From Crambe crambe (lineage: Eukaryota; Porifera; Demospongiae; Poecilosclerida; Crambeidae): a stretch of DNA of 64,000 nucleotides. The translations under genes and the position numbers were made by a program. Positions within the stretch are counted from its first letter, which is position 1. Every line of letters begins with the position of its first letter. Positions 11,798-22,252 of the stretch are shown here, in pieces. Under the pieces are notes generated by a model that saw only the letters and a list, made by a program, of their open reading frames with translations, was not told the DNA's origin and ran no database searches. Location of the stretch: NCBI GenBank assembly GCA_963924555.1, contig OZ004586.1, positions 1 through 64,000 of the forward strand. The letters are read 5' to 3'.

Positions 11798-11938
11798 GTG
11801 TATAGCTAGGAGGGATGTCCAGCAAAAAGTATCTAAATTTCTAGAGGAAAAATTTGAATTGTGAGACTTGATTAGAAATAGAAAGAAATTGTGAGAATGA
11901 TTGATTACATTAGTACTGTTTTTTGTGAGAATGATTGA

Positions 11939-12328
11939 TTACATTTTAAATAAAAAGAACTGTTGGTTTGCTGTCACTTGCTCTGCTTTATCATGTTTTT
12001 GATCTTGTCCTGTGTCCTTCCCCTCAAACTGCATATCTCTCTGGTACTCTCTAAGGAAATCTGCACACTCAGAAAGTTTTGCCACTTTAGACCTCTCTCT
12101 GCCAATGTCGAAATATCTCTTTAGGATTGAGTATTCTTCTTCGGAATAGAGTCGTCTCTTTTTTGCTGGGGGTGGAGTTTGATGTGCTTTGGGAAGGCGT
12201 GGCCACAACTTCTTGTATCTGAATGGTACAACGTGAGTTGAACTAGTGTGTGTGCAGACTGTAAATGACTTACGTTTCGACAGTCTTTTCAGTGTTGCCG
12301 GCCTGTTGGTAGGTTGACTGGTGGACAT
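11939..12328 (-). CDS. Hypothetical 129-aa protein with SANT/Myb-like stretch
   Basis: This is a single open frame with an ATG start at 12328, and the only subtelomeric frame that is not simply a tandem-repeat reading. I do not recognise the protein. Residues 1-56 are basic and Ser/Thr/Pro-rich. Residues 57-61 (KKRRL) look like a nuclear localisation signal. Residues 61-96 follow a pattern of an aromatic residue, an acidic run (YSEEEY), a hydrophobic helix and a second helix ending ECADFLREY, which resembles Myb/SANT-like helices in many uncharacterised invertebrate proteins. That resemblance is by eye only. The tail is charged and Gln-rich. A broken inverted copy lies at 10196-10490. The frame could be a live subtelomeric gene, a transposon remnant or chance. 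Confidence 0.35.
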   Translation of the reverse strand: MSTSQPTNRPATLKRLSKRKSFTVCTHTSSTHVVPFRYKKLWPRLPKAHQTPPPAKKRRLYSEEEYSILKRYFDIGRERSKVAKLSECADFLREYQRDMQFEGKDTGQDQKHDKAEQVTANQQFFLFKM

Positions 12329-12329
12329 C

Positions 12330-12640
12330 TACTGAGTGTGTCATATGGCTGGCTACGGCGTGCACTTCCCCTTCAGCCTGCGCTACGGATGCATGGACTT
12401 GAGGGACTTAAGTGTACTTCGTAATACTTCAAAGTGTAGGAATAGACTTGAGGGACATCTACTGTGCATTACCATGACTTGAGGGACTTCCGTAATCTCT
12501 ATCTGGCCTTGAGGGACTTTGAATGTCTTTATCTATACTTGAGGGACTTAAGTGTACTTGGTAATACTTCAAAGTGTAGGAATAGACTTGAGGGACATCT
12601 ACTGTGCATTACCGTGACTTGAGGGACTTCATAAATACTT
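12330..12640. repeat. Dispersed GACTTGAGGGAC repeats, second block
   Basis: Two tandem copies of the gacttgagggacttaagtgtacttggtaatac block lie here, partly duplicating 10490-10640. A short unique GC-richer stretch (12335-12385) precedes them. No gene is visible. Confidence 0.65.
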
Positions 12641-13045
12641 AACTAACCTCATGGATACTTTACCTCAACCCCTGTTAACGAAACAAAACCTCATGGCTAT
12701 TTTACCTCTGGAAACCTCAACCCAGGTTAACGTTGGAAAACCTCATGGCTATTTTACCTCTGGAAACCTCAACCCAGGTTAACAAGACATAACCTCATGG
12801 CTATTTTACCTCTGGAAACCTCAACCCAGGTTAACAGGACATAACCTCATGGCTATTTTACCTCTGGAAACCTCAACCCAGGTTAACAGGACATAACCTC
12901 ATGGCTATTTTACCTCTGGAAACCTCAACCCAGGTTAACAGGACATAACCTCATGGCTATTTTACCTCTGGAAACCTCAACCCAGGTTAACAATACATAA
13001 CCTCATGGCTATTTTACCTCTGGAAACCTCAACCCAGGTTAAAGA
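12641..13045. repeat. Satellite D array 2, 52-bp units
   Basis: A second array of the aacctcatggctattttacc 52-bp unit, about seven copies, follows the same left flank (ctcatggatactttacctc) as array 1. Copies differ mainly in the aagacat/aggacat/gttggaa tail. Confidence 0.9.
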
Positions 13046-13254
13046 AACCTAACCTCATGGATATTTTACCCCTAAATCGAGATAAGATTTATCCATGAAG
13101 TTGAGGTTGACTTAAGGGTAAAATCCTCCAAGTATATGACCATAAGGGGAAAAAAGACTCAAATTTGCGAATTTGAGGGATAAAACACTCAAGTATATGA
13201 ATATAAGGGATCATATTATATATATGAGGGATGGTGAGGGATCCTTCTCCATGC
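13046..13254. other. Short unique AT-rich spacer
   Basis: The spacer contains a loose inverted repeat (ggatattttaccc near 13054 and gggtaaaatcc near 13107), several gagggat motifs and an AT run (atattatatatatg). I see no gene. Confidence 0.5.
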
Positions 13255-13296
13255 CCCTAGCCCTAGCCCTAGCCCTAGCCCTAGCCCTAGCCCTAG
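13255..13296. repeat. Interstitial telomeric tract, seven perfect CCCTAG units
   Basis: Seven exact CCCTAG copies (42 bp) lie in the same orientation as the terminal array, 6.6 kb inside it. The tract abuts a 20-bp satellite directly. It marks the inner border of the satellite-rich subtelomere. Confidence 0.95.
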
Positions 13297-13297
13297 G

Positions 13298-13577
13298 CAC
13301 CAATTAGAAGTGGTGGGCACCAATTAGAAGTGGTGGGCACCAATTAGAAGTGGTGGGCACCAATTAGAAGTGGTGGGCACCAATTAGAAGTGGTGGGCAC
13401 CAATTAGAAGTGGTGGGCACCAATTAGAAGTGGTGGGCACCAATTAGAAGTGGTGGGCACCAATTAGAAGTGGTGGGCACCAATTAGAAGTGGTGGGCAC
13501 CAATTAGAAGTGGTGGGCACCAATTAGAAGTGGTGGGCACCAATTAGAAGTGGTGGGCACCAATTAGAAGTGGTGGT
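13298..13577. repeat. 20-bp perfect satellite, 14 copies
   Basis: Fourteen identical copies of caccaattagaagtggtggg. The unit has CACCA and TGGTG arms around an 8-base centre, so each copy could form a small hairpin. Its caccaatt start is shared with the 31-bp subrepeat of the composite satellite. Perfect identity points to very recent expansion. Confidence 0.95.
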
Positions 13578-14260
13578 AATTGACATGCGCAATTGTCTTA
13601 ACTATGTGTGTTAAGAAAAGTTTAACAAAATGTGGGTGAATATTTCAATAGTTAATAGTGAAGAGACTGTTCTGAATAGTTGAACTTTGTTGATATGGAT
13701 AAAATATGCATATTAGCAGAAAGCTTACACAGAGAGCAATGCTATGATATCAAAATTATATGTATACACTTGATATTTCAAAAGTTATGATAGCCAGAAG
13801 TCACCATCAGTTATCTGTAGGTTAGAAATTCGACGACCCTTTACCATGTATTTTAAAAATTGTCTGAATGGACAAAGTAAGTATATGAACAGAAAGCTTA
13901 CATAAAGAGCAATGCTATGCTATAGAAATTATCTGTATACGATTGATATTTCAAAAGTTATGATAGTATAAATTCGTCATCAGTTACTTTGAAGACCTAT
14001 TATGATATATTTTCGAAATTATAGGTATGGCCAAACTAAGCATATCAATAGATAGTTTAAACAGAGGGCAATGCTGTTATATAGAATTTTTTGTATTTTC
14101 TTTATATTTCAAAAGTTTTGAGCGAATGAAAGTATTGCGTTATAGGTGGGTATCGATATCCACAAATTAAATGTGTGAAATACACACAGAGGATATCGGA
14201 ATTATCTGTATAAATTTATAATAAAAACATTATGAGCGAAAGGAAAATTTCTTTTAAAGT
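13578..14260. repeat. AT-rich dispersed repeat, degenerate about 190-bp units
   Basis: Degenerate tandem units share tttcaaaagttatgatag, agaaagcttacac and agagcaatgctatg, and end with gagcgaaaggaaaatttct. The same family, in the same order, reappears at 17140-17610. No gene is seen in this stretch. Confidence 0.7.
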
Positions 14261-14732
14261 TAGTAGAAATGGCATGACTGGCTCGGTTTGAGGTATGAAA
14301 TTAATCACTTGTAACCGGCTATGGGGGTTACGACCAATGCAGACTGGGGCAGAGTACCGTCCTTGGCTCAAGGAACTCCAACAATGGAGGAAGTATCTTT
14401 TTCCACCCAATCGCAAGGCAAGTTTCCAATGTTTTTTGTATTTTATGATGTAGCTAGGAACTCCTACGATGCAGCCCTTGTTATATAGGAATGGTGTATC
14501 ACGAGGCAAGTGTCTATTAACCATCCAATAATGAGGCAAGTTTCCAATCGCAAGTTTCCAATGTAGCCACACCACTTTAGCAGGTGTCTCCAAACTATTT
14601 TTGGAAAACATGACGTCGTTGTGACGTTATGTTCTGGCCCCTCCTTCCCCCACCTCATGACGTCACATAGTCATTAGGCTGTTGGCATAGACTACATAGT
14701 GTGACGTGTACGAGAAAAACTGATTTGTGCTA
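14261..14732. other. Gene-poor stretch with a CRE-like octamer
   Basis: Short local repeats (aggcaagtttccaatg, ggaactcc(a/t)ac(a/g)atg) are present. A 131-codon minus-strand frame (14216-14611) overlaps them and shows no recognisable domain. TGACGTCA at 14658-14665 is a perfect CRE-type palindrome, with further gacgt motifs around 14610-14710. Whether it serves any gene is unknown. Confidence 0.4.
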
Positions 14733-14912
14733 TTAGCTTTTCAAACAGACGGGACAAATGAAATCTGGGTCTGTATGCCAAAAGGGATATTTTTCTGGGA
14801 GACACCTAATGTGTGTCCAGTCGATGAAGCATTGAATACGTTCCACCCACTTGTCTCCTTCTTCGTCTTCCTCTCCAAAACCACAAACCAACCACACTTC
14901 TTTATCAGTCAA
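14733..14912 (-). pseudogene. Decayed terminal exon encoding a PHD-like zinc finger
   Basis: Read on the minus strand after a possible acceptor (ctgaacctag, near 14913), the frame gives VWLVCGFGEEDE..., KWVERIQCFIDWTHIRC and DFICPVC, then a stop at 14733. The W-x-H-x2-C and F-x-CP-x-C spacing is typical of PHD fingers, including those at the C termini of some transposases. Two expected zinc-ligand cysteines appear replaced: by Trp in VWLVC and by Arg in WVERIQC. Each needs only one base change. No upstream coding exon is recognisable through the minisatellite next to it, so I read this as a remnant. It could also be a real last exon of a divergent gene. Confidence 0.4.
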
Positions 14913-14929
14913 AGTAGCTAGGTTCAGAT

Positions 14930-15178
14930 GTGGGTTCACCAGTTACTGCAGCTATTGTGGATCCACCAGTTGAAGTAGGTTCACCAATAGACATAGCAGA
15001 TGTGGGTCCACCAGTTGTCGTGGCTGTCGTGGACCCACCGGTTGCTGTAGCTAATGTGGACCCACCAGTTGCTATAGCTGATGTGGATCCACCGGCTGCT
15101 GAAGTTAATATGGACCCATCGGTTGCTGTAGCTAACGTGGTTGTTATAGCTGATGTGGATACACAGGTTGCTGTGTAG
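14930..15178. repeat. 27-bp minisatellite
   Basis: About nine degenerate units follow gttgctgtagctgatgtgga / cccaccg. The 27-bp period keeps frames open on both strands. The plus frame reads a VAVANVDPP-like nonapeptide repeat for 82 codons with an ATG at 14930. I see no flanking gene structure and treat it as a minisatellite. Confidence 0.8.
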
Positions 15179-15235
15179 GAACTCCAACAATGCAGCCATC
15201 TGATATTAATTTAAAATACAATGGTTGCCTGTATT

Positions 15236-15655
15236 CACCCCTTTAATACAGGCAAACCTCCTGTAACCTCAAATAACCTGTAACCTGCTGTAACCTGCAG
15301 TAACCTCCTGTAACCTCCTGTAACCTGCAGTAGCCTCCAGTAACCTCCTGTATAAGCTGCAGTAACCTCCAGTAACCTCCTGTAACCTCCAGTAACCTCC
15401 TGTAACCTCCTGTAACCTGCAGTAACCTCCTGTAACCTCCTGTAACCTCCTGTAACTTCTGTACCTTCTGTGACCTGCAGTAACCTATGATAACCTACTG
15501 TAACCTCCTGTAACCTCTGTAACTTCCTGTAACCTGCAGTAACCTACTGTAACCTGCAGTAACCTCTGGTAACCTGCAGTAACCTCCTGTAACTGCAGTA
15601 ACCTCTGGTAACCTAGTAACCTGCAGTAACCTCCGATAACTTCCTGTAACCTTCA
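15236..15655. repeat. 10-bp minisatellite (taacctcctg / taacctgcag)
   Basis: About 40 tandem units of roughly 10 bp mix taacctcctg, taacctgcag, taacctccag and taacctctgg. TAACCT recalls the motif in satellites A and B, and some units contain a PstI-like CTGCAG. No coding sequence. Confidence 0.9.
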
Positions 15656-17139
15656 TTCGGGGCCGCCTAGGAAGATAGAAGTGCCTGGAGAGCAGCCTCG
15701 AGTGGAGAAAACTTCCAAACTGTAGCTTTATATCCAGTTTGGTCTTATCTCCATTTTTGATGGTCCAACCGTATGGTAGCTATAGCTGATAACTGATGTT
15801 TCCATTTCTGATGGTCCTACTATACCGTAGGTACCGAATGGCAGTCTAAATGGTATTTCCATGGCTGAGGCCAGTTTGTTAATGGCTATAGCTAGATTGT
15901 TAAATGGTTATATCCAATCTAAATATGCCACGTAGCTTATGTTTCCATTTTTGATTGTAGGTACATTGGTTTGTTAATGGATTATTCGCAATGGTTATAG
16001 CCTTTTTGTTGAATGGCAGTCTGAATTGGTATGGCTGATGTTTCCATTTCTGATTTCCAACTGTAGGTTCATGGTTATAGCATATAGCTAGTTTGTTAAT
16101 CTGTGGCAGTCTAACTACCTGTAACTGTTGTGTTTCCATAGCCATTCCAACTGTAGGTCCAGCCTTAGCTAAAACCACATTTTCGTTGTGTACATTCCTT
16201 CTCCTATCACACAATAGTCGACTCAATCTTCTAGCTGGATATGAATCTTCTAACTAGATGGCTCTACCGTAGTTCTACAGCTTCCCTATCCGAATATTGA
16301 TTGTGCAGACCCTCGACTCTCACTGTTTCGGTCCAATTTACATCTTGTCTTTGAATGCAGTAGGCCTATGTGAGCTCCCTCGTGATTTGGAAAATCTATC
16401 TGAAGACCATAACCCTGTTTCCTATATCTAGCTATATCAAACATCATCTGTGTAGTTATTTTGTTGTTAACTTGTGATCATTTATCGTTTATTCATCTAT
16501 GCACAACTAATGATCAGTAAGTGTTTTAGTCAGACAATTGTCACTGTGGCAGGCTGGAGCTGTTTTTATTCTTAGCCACTTGGTCTGGAGCCATCAATTC
16601 AGCCAGGGAGATGGAAGCGCCAGGAGATCAGCCTCGAATCAAACCACCAAGGAGAAAGAGGATGGAAGAACCGTGAGATAAGCCTTGTGTCAAGCTAAAT
16701 CCTTTTTCCAACTATAAGTTCGTGGCTATAGCCAGTTTGTTAAATGCCAGTCTAAATAGCTATAACAATTTCTGACGTAGTAAGTTACATTGGCTATTGC
16801 CAGTTTGTTGAAATGTCGTAACCAGTTTGTTAAAGTTATGCAGAAGGTGGACTGAGGTTGGAAATGGAATCTTTAGCTATAGCTACACTTACTTTCGTAG
16901 CTGATTCGAGTTGATCTACACACTTTAGTAGATGATTATAGCAAACCCAACTCTTCTGATGTGTAATCAGCCTTGCTGATTAGCCATCAGTAGAAATCGG
17001 GTGCATTGCATGTTGAACCTTGTCCGTTCGCACTTGACATTTTTTGAATTCAATTTCTTGTCCATTCGCAGTCTAAATAGTTGTAGCTGTTGTGTTTCCA
17101 TAGCCGTTCCAACTGCAGTTACCAAAAACCACCTTATAA
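15656..17139. repeat. Dispersed repeats, no gene seen
   Basis: A block beginning gaagatagaagtgcctggag at 15669 recurs divergently at about 16608 and 17696. Between copies, phrases such as gctatagctag(t/a)ttgttaa, gtctaaatgg and tttccatttctgatggtcc repeat many times. The only longer frame (15900-16226, minus) is made of these repeats. I see nothing that supports a gene. Confidence 0.6.
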
Positions 17140-17610
17140 TTAAGATATTTCAAAAGTTATGATAGTGGCAATTCATCAGTTATAGATAGGTTGGACCCAT
17201 TACCATATATTTTGAAAATTGTCGGTATGGACAAAGTAAGCATACGACCAGAAAGCTTACACAAAGAGCAATGCTATGATATTGATATTATCTGTATACA
17301 CTTGATATTTCAAAAGCTATGATAGTATGAATTCATCATCTATATGTAAGTTGGAATATTTTCAAAATTATCGTTATGGCAAGCGTACACAAGTGGCAAT
17401 GCTTTTATATAGAAATCTTTTGCATTCTCTTTATATTTCAAAAGTTTTGATCGAAAGAATATATTGTTATAGGTGGATGTCATATTTTTTTTTAAATTAT
17501 CGATATCCACAAATTGAACATATGATCAGAAAGTATATACAGGGAACAATGTATTGATATAAAAATTATTTGTGTAGACAATAACAAGGACGTTATGAGC
17601 GAAAAGAGAA
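17140..17610. repeat. Second copy of the AT-rich dispersed repeat
   Basis: Same family and order as 13578-14260 (tttcaaaagttatgatag, agaaagcttacacaaagagc, ttttgatcgaaag, ending gagcgaaaagagaatttct). With the following 17696 block this indicates a degenerate large-scale duplication within 13.6-18.0 kb. Confidence 0.7.
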
Positions 17611-17974
17611 TTTCTAGTACAAATATCCCTTTTATCGTCTAGTCAAGCCCCACAAGTGCCATGAGATTATCCCTGAGTGAAACTTTAATTTGGGAAGATG
17701 GAAGCGCCTGGAGAGCAGCCTTGAGTGGAGAAAACCTCTTCACGACCCCAACTGTAGGTTATATCGTGGCTTATTTCGTCCAACAGTAGCTATGGTAGCT
17801 ATAGCTGATATCTTTCCATAGCCAATATTTTACATTTCTGATGGTCCTATCATGCTGTAAGTACCAAATGGCAGTCTAAATGAGCTGATGTTTCCTTTTT
17901 TGATGGTCCAAGCGCAGGCACATTGGCTATAGAATTGCTATAGCTAGATTGCCATTTTAATTGGTATCCATGGT

Positions 17975-18085
17975 TATTCATGGTTATGCTGCTGCTGGTT
18001 ATTCATGGTTATTCATGGTTATTCATGGTTGGTTATCAATGATTATCCTTGGTTATTGAAGGTTATTCATGGTTATGCATGTTTT
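17975..18085. repeat. 10-bp ggttattcat simple repeat
   Basis: About eight imperfect copies of ggttattcat with interspersed ggttatgc variants. Confidence 0.8.
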
Positions 18086-19815
18086 GGTTATTTATAGTTT
18101 AAACTACAAGAGATCTTTAAATAGGAGGGATTGTGTTCTTATGTAAACTATAGGTTTAGGGAAAGTATGTATCAATTGGTGTTAAATCTCGAGCCGAGGA
18201 GATTGATTTCAGTCGAATGGACTGATCGAAACATTCAAACTGCAACAGATCCTTTCATACATGAGGGAATTTGTGGTCTCATGTAAACTTGGGTGAGAGA
18301 AAAGGTATGTATTAATTAAGGAGCCAAGGGGTTAAAGCTGCGGCTGAGGAGATTGATTTCAGTGCAATGGATTCATCGAAATGTTTAAACTGCAAGAGAT
18401 TCTTCCATACAAGAGGGAGACAACTACGGATCGAATTGTCTATATATAACCTAGCTTCCTAGATACACGAATTTCTAGCTTTAGAATGAACTGCTGAAAG
18501 CGCTGATCATTTCAGTTTTTGAAGATTTCCTAATCCCATCCGTAGCTGTCTACACCCCAGGCCCAGACCATGAGGAAACAACATGCCAAGTACGGACTCT
18601 TCTGGATTTACTGGCGTCTGCAAGTATACCGATACATAGCCCCACCAGCCCCACCCACTATATCCGGCAGGATGCCGAGTCTTTCTGTCCATGCGGTACT
18701 GTTAGTCGAGTGATCGCTCATCCCACGGTGAGGCAGCCCTGATCCTGGCCAGACTTGGGAGAATCTGGCTCTCTCTCTTCAATACTGCACTTCGGACTAG
18801 TCTGGATCTCAGCACCTCTTTGTACCAGAGGTCTGCTAGCCCAGACTAGCTCTGGAGTTAGTCTCGCTCGGGCCAGACTCTTCCGGTGACACTGGCTCTG
18901 GAATAGACTCTGAATCTGGCGCTGGAAATAATTATAGATTGCCTACATTATTTTTCTTCAGGAGTGCTACCTATACTAGCTAATTTATAGCTACATGCAA
19001 TTGAATGAATTATTTACTATTATGACTTTTCCTGCTTGTATGGTTCATGTACTACCTATACAAAGTTGTATTCTTAACCTTTTTGTGGTTTTTCAGCTCG
19101 TTTTCCACAATAATGATCCTGTTATTAGTGCTTATCCTTACTTGCGCGCGCGCGTAGTCATGTCGGAGCCCCCTTATAGGCGTTTCCAGTCCATGTAGGA
19201 TCTAGGAACCTATATAGTCTATGGTGGTGCTACTTTTGTCTACTCTTAATCTTGACACATTCATTTGGCGCGCTCTATTAACTAGATATTATATAAAATT
19301 GATACGGTGATTAACAGCAGGGGCGATCCTTACCCAACGCAAGGGAGGGCATATCTTTTAGCTGTAATGTTTTCTCAGTAACAACACTTGTGGTATCGTA
19401 CTGAAGATTCTCCTACTTCTCCCATCCCCACCAATCCTTCCTCATCATGGGAACACCACCCTCTGCGCTTTCCAACATTTTGCTTCCCTTCAACTCCTCA
19501 TACATAGGATATGCTACTGTGTCAGCATGAGGCTGAGGAACAGACTGCTAAGCACTAGTGTTTGCATATTGAGCAGGTCCTGGGTCACTCTTGGCAGGCT
19601 ATGGGTAGGCATCTGGCTTATCAATGGCAGCATTATTATACTGGATTGAGTCCAGATATATCAGGCAAGTTAGCACTACCGTTGCTGAAGGTGGTGGTTA
19701 GCACTCTTGTTTCAGAGTATACAGGATTGGGGGGTTGCTTTCAATGGGGGAGGACTGGTAGAGGTACTGGGAATGCTTGAGAACCCAGTGGGGCCATACA
19801 CAGGATTTGGAATTG
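18086..19815. other. Gene-poor stretch, nothing recognised
   Basis: Contains two divergent copies of a block with gagattgatttcagt(c/g)(g/c)aatgga near 18200 and 18350, clustered ccagact / ctggctctgg phrases at 18740-18930, and a short (CG)n run near 19144-19154. Short open frames (61-72 codons) lack recognisable motifs. Confidence 0.4.
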
Positions 19816-20222
19816 CTAGAGCACTTGCTCCTTCTTGGCTGATTGGACAGTCTCATAAGTGGGATTGGACGGGGCTGTGGAACCATTAGCAGGGGAAGTC
19901 ATAGAGAAGCCACGCCCATTCTGTACTAACCCTTCATGCACTATTAGAAATCTCTCAGCCGACTCACTAGTGTGGGGTTCACTCATGCTCGCCCCAATAA
20001 TCATCACCATCCTCAAATGTAGTCTTGTGAAATGAGCAACCTGTTGGGTATCACGCAAGCAATGGTTTGCTGTTTATAAAATAAATATACCCCTCCAAAT
20101 GGTTTAGGCTTTAAATGTTGGTTGTTTAAGGCTTCAGTAGCTAGCTGGATTGAGCACTCCAGCTGATCTTGAATACTAAGCCAAGGTAACTTACCATGAC
20201 GTGCAAATGGAAGTAGCTCCAC
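19816..20222 (-). CDS. Unresolved gene-like fragment
   Basis: A 69-codon frame starting at 20222 has protein-like composition (PWLSIQDQLECSIQLATEAL, then FGGVYLFYKQQTIACVIP). It breaks at about 20013, where the next stretch reads plausibly in a different frame (CSFHKTTFEDGDDYWGEHE, then stop). A third frame (80 codons, 19816-20058) overlaps that. A frameshifted or spliced small gene, or a decayed one, would look like this. I do not recognise the family. It lies about 100 bp downstream of the DNAJC7 stop on the same strand. Confidence 0.25.
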
Positions 20223-20322
20223 GATACTCCATTACAATACAAAATTACAATACGAAAAGGGCATAGGGTATGATAGAATAGAGATTTTCTACATCTCCTA
20301 CTCCATTACAATAAATATTTTA

Positions 20323-22252
20323 TTAAAACTGGAATGTCATTCCAGTAGGTCCACTGAAGGGAAAATGTGTTCCTCCTCGTCTACTTTCAAAACCACCAAA
20401 TCCAAACATGCTTGAAAACACCTCAGTTGGATCAAAATCTAGTCGTCATATTCAGCATTATAGCAACAGGCTATTAGATTAATACAAAATCACTAACCCA
20501 TATCAATCATATCCTCCATATCCTGCCCACTATCATAGCGAGCCTTCTTTCTTCTGTCTGATAACACTGAATAAGCTTCACTCACTTCCTTAAAAATATG
20601 CTCCTCCTCTTGTCGGACAGAATCATCTGCAGTTGCATGTCTATCAGGATGATGCAATAAGGCACACTTTCGATAGGCTTTCTTTATTTCCTCTTCAGTA
20701 CAAGCTTGATTCAGTCCGAGAATTTTGTAGTAATCTTTCCTTTTTGATAATTTCTGAAGTCGCTTAGCTTCCCTCAAAGCAGATTTACTCTCAGCAGATT
20801 GCTCTTTCTTAAAGAGAAACTCGTAATCCCGTACAGCTTCATCATGGTTGCCACATTCCTGGTGCCTACACAAAAAAAACTTGCATTCTATACCATTTAT
20901 TAATGCACAGAAACTCACAGTTTTGCTCTGCGTTGGTATGCTCGAATATAATCTGGATCTAACTTGATAGCTTCATTACAATCCTCCACAGCCTCTTCCG
21001 ATCTTCCAATCTACTTATTGTTCATACTAACAAGGTTGCACCGAGCTATTGGTATAGTTATTGTAACCTTTGATCCTGCCAGCGCTCTATTGCAGTAAAG
21101 CTTTGCGTTAGTCAAGATATTGAGGGGGTCAATTTCCAGTGCTTCACTGTAAATCTGATGTGCTTCTTTGTATCTCCCTTCCTTCACAGATGCATTTCCT
21201 TCTTCTTTTTTTCTCAATAAAAATTTTGATTGCTAATAGAGGAAAGAGAGATAGAAAGCACATTGTGAATGTCGTAATTATGAAAACTTTACTTTCCAGG
21301 CCAATCTGGACTTGGAATGATCAGGGTCGACCCGTAGGGCTTCTAGAAAAAATTGTGTGGCTCTTTCAGGCACATCTTGGAAATAGTAGCACATGGCTTT
21401 GACGTAGAGAGCATTAGCATTGTTGCGGTCCAACTTTAATAAATCACTACACGATATAAACTGCATAGTAACCCTTACTAAATACATAGATGGTCACACA
21501 TACTTGGCAATGATATGCGCCTCGTCAAAACTTCTGGAAAAAACAAGAGCTTCGGCAAGTCTCGTTCGAAAAATAATACACTCAGGAGCCTCCTCCAAAC
21601 ATCGCTGTAACATCACAACTGCCTGAAGGAAATTTAAAAGCTCACAAAGACGACTAGCCTAATGGCACAGTAAACTAGCCTTATGGTACTGCTTATTCTC
21701 TAAGGCACTAATGGCAGCATCATAATCTCTCTGCACAGTTCGTGACACTTCCAATTCGGCTAGTGCCTGTTTGTTCCTCCTTTCCACACGTAAAACTTTA
21801 TTGTAATAATCGATAGATAGAGAGGGGTTTCCGACCATCAGATGGCACTTTGCTGCCCGCAAGTAACCCTATGAAGATATACTTAGTCATCATGGTGCAA
21901 GACATCAAGTGACAAACCTTGACATAGTTTTCATCCAATTTTATAGCTTGCGTACAATCGTCCAGAGCTGAACTGTACTCTTCCAGCATCATTAAAGCTG
22001 CAGACCTGTTACTCCAATAAGCAGCACAGTTGGGATTATGATAAATAGCTTTCGAGTACAAATCCCGAGCATCTTCATATTGACCAGCTTTGTAGGCTGA
22101 ATTACCTTTCAGTTTATGTTCCTCTGCTAGCCTGATATTTTCATATAAAACATAGGTCTAACTCGTTAGGTCTGCTAAAAATGGTGACATTACTCTGGAT
22201 CGAGCTCTGGTGAACTGCTGTCGCACTCCATCTTTGTATGCTCTGGCTCCAT
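20323..22252 (-). CDS. DNAJC7: DNAJC7 homologue (TPR repeats plus J domain cochaperone)
   Basis: Cochaperone of Hsp70/Hsp90 in the cytosol and nucleus. From the start at 22252 the exons encode a short acidic N terminus, then serial TPR units ([46 protein letters not shown]-type and KLYCNRA segments). Near the C terminus is a J domain ([11 protein letters not shown], helix II, HPD in [18 protein letters not shown]). The order and linker match vertebrate DNAJC7. The last exon lies beyond a 60-bp intron: the donor after GATATGG (about 20496) joins an acceptor before attttgatcc, giving [16 protein letters not shown] and a stop at 20323, like the family's DFDP tail. Introns are short (about 45-100 bp). 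It is head-to-head with METTL3, with start codons 17 bp apart. Confidence 0.93.

Noticed and set aside
13255-13577. CRISPR-like array from regular 20-bp repeats
   Set aside because: There are no spacers; the units are directly tandem, and the host is eukaryotic.
14216-14611. 131-codon minus-strand frame
   Set aside because: Spans local repeats, has no recognisable domain and no supporting splice or promoter context.
14930-15178. 82-codon VDPPVAVAN-type repeat protein
   Set aside because: A 27-bp minisatellite keeps both strands open; no flanking exons.
15900-16226. 108-codon minus-strand frame
   Set aside because: Made of the dispersed gctatagc/tttccat repeats found throughout 15.7-18.0 kb.
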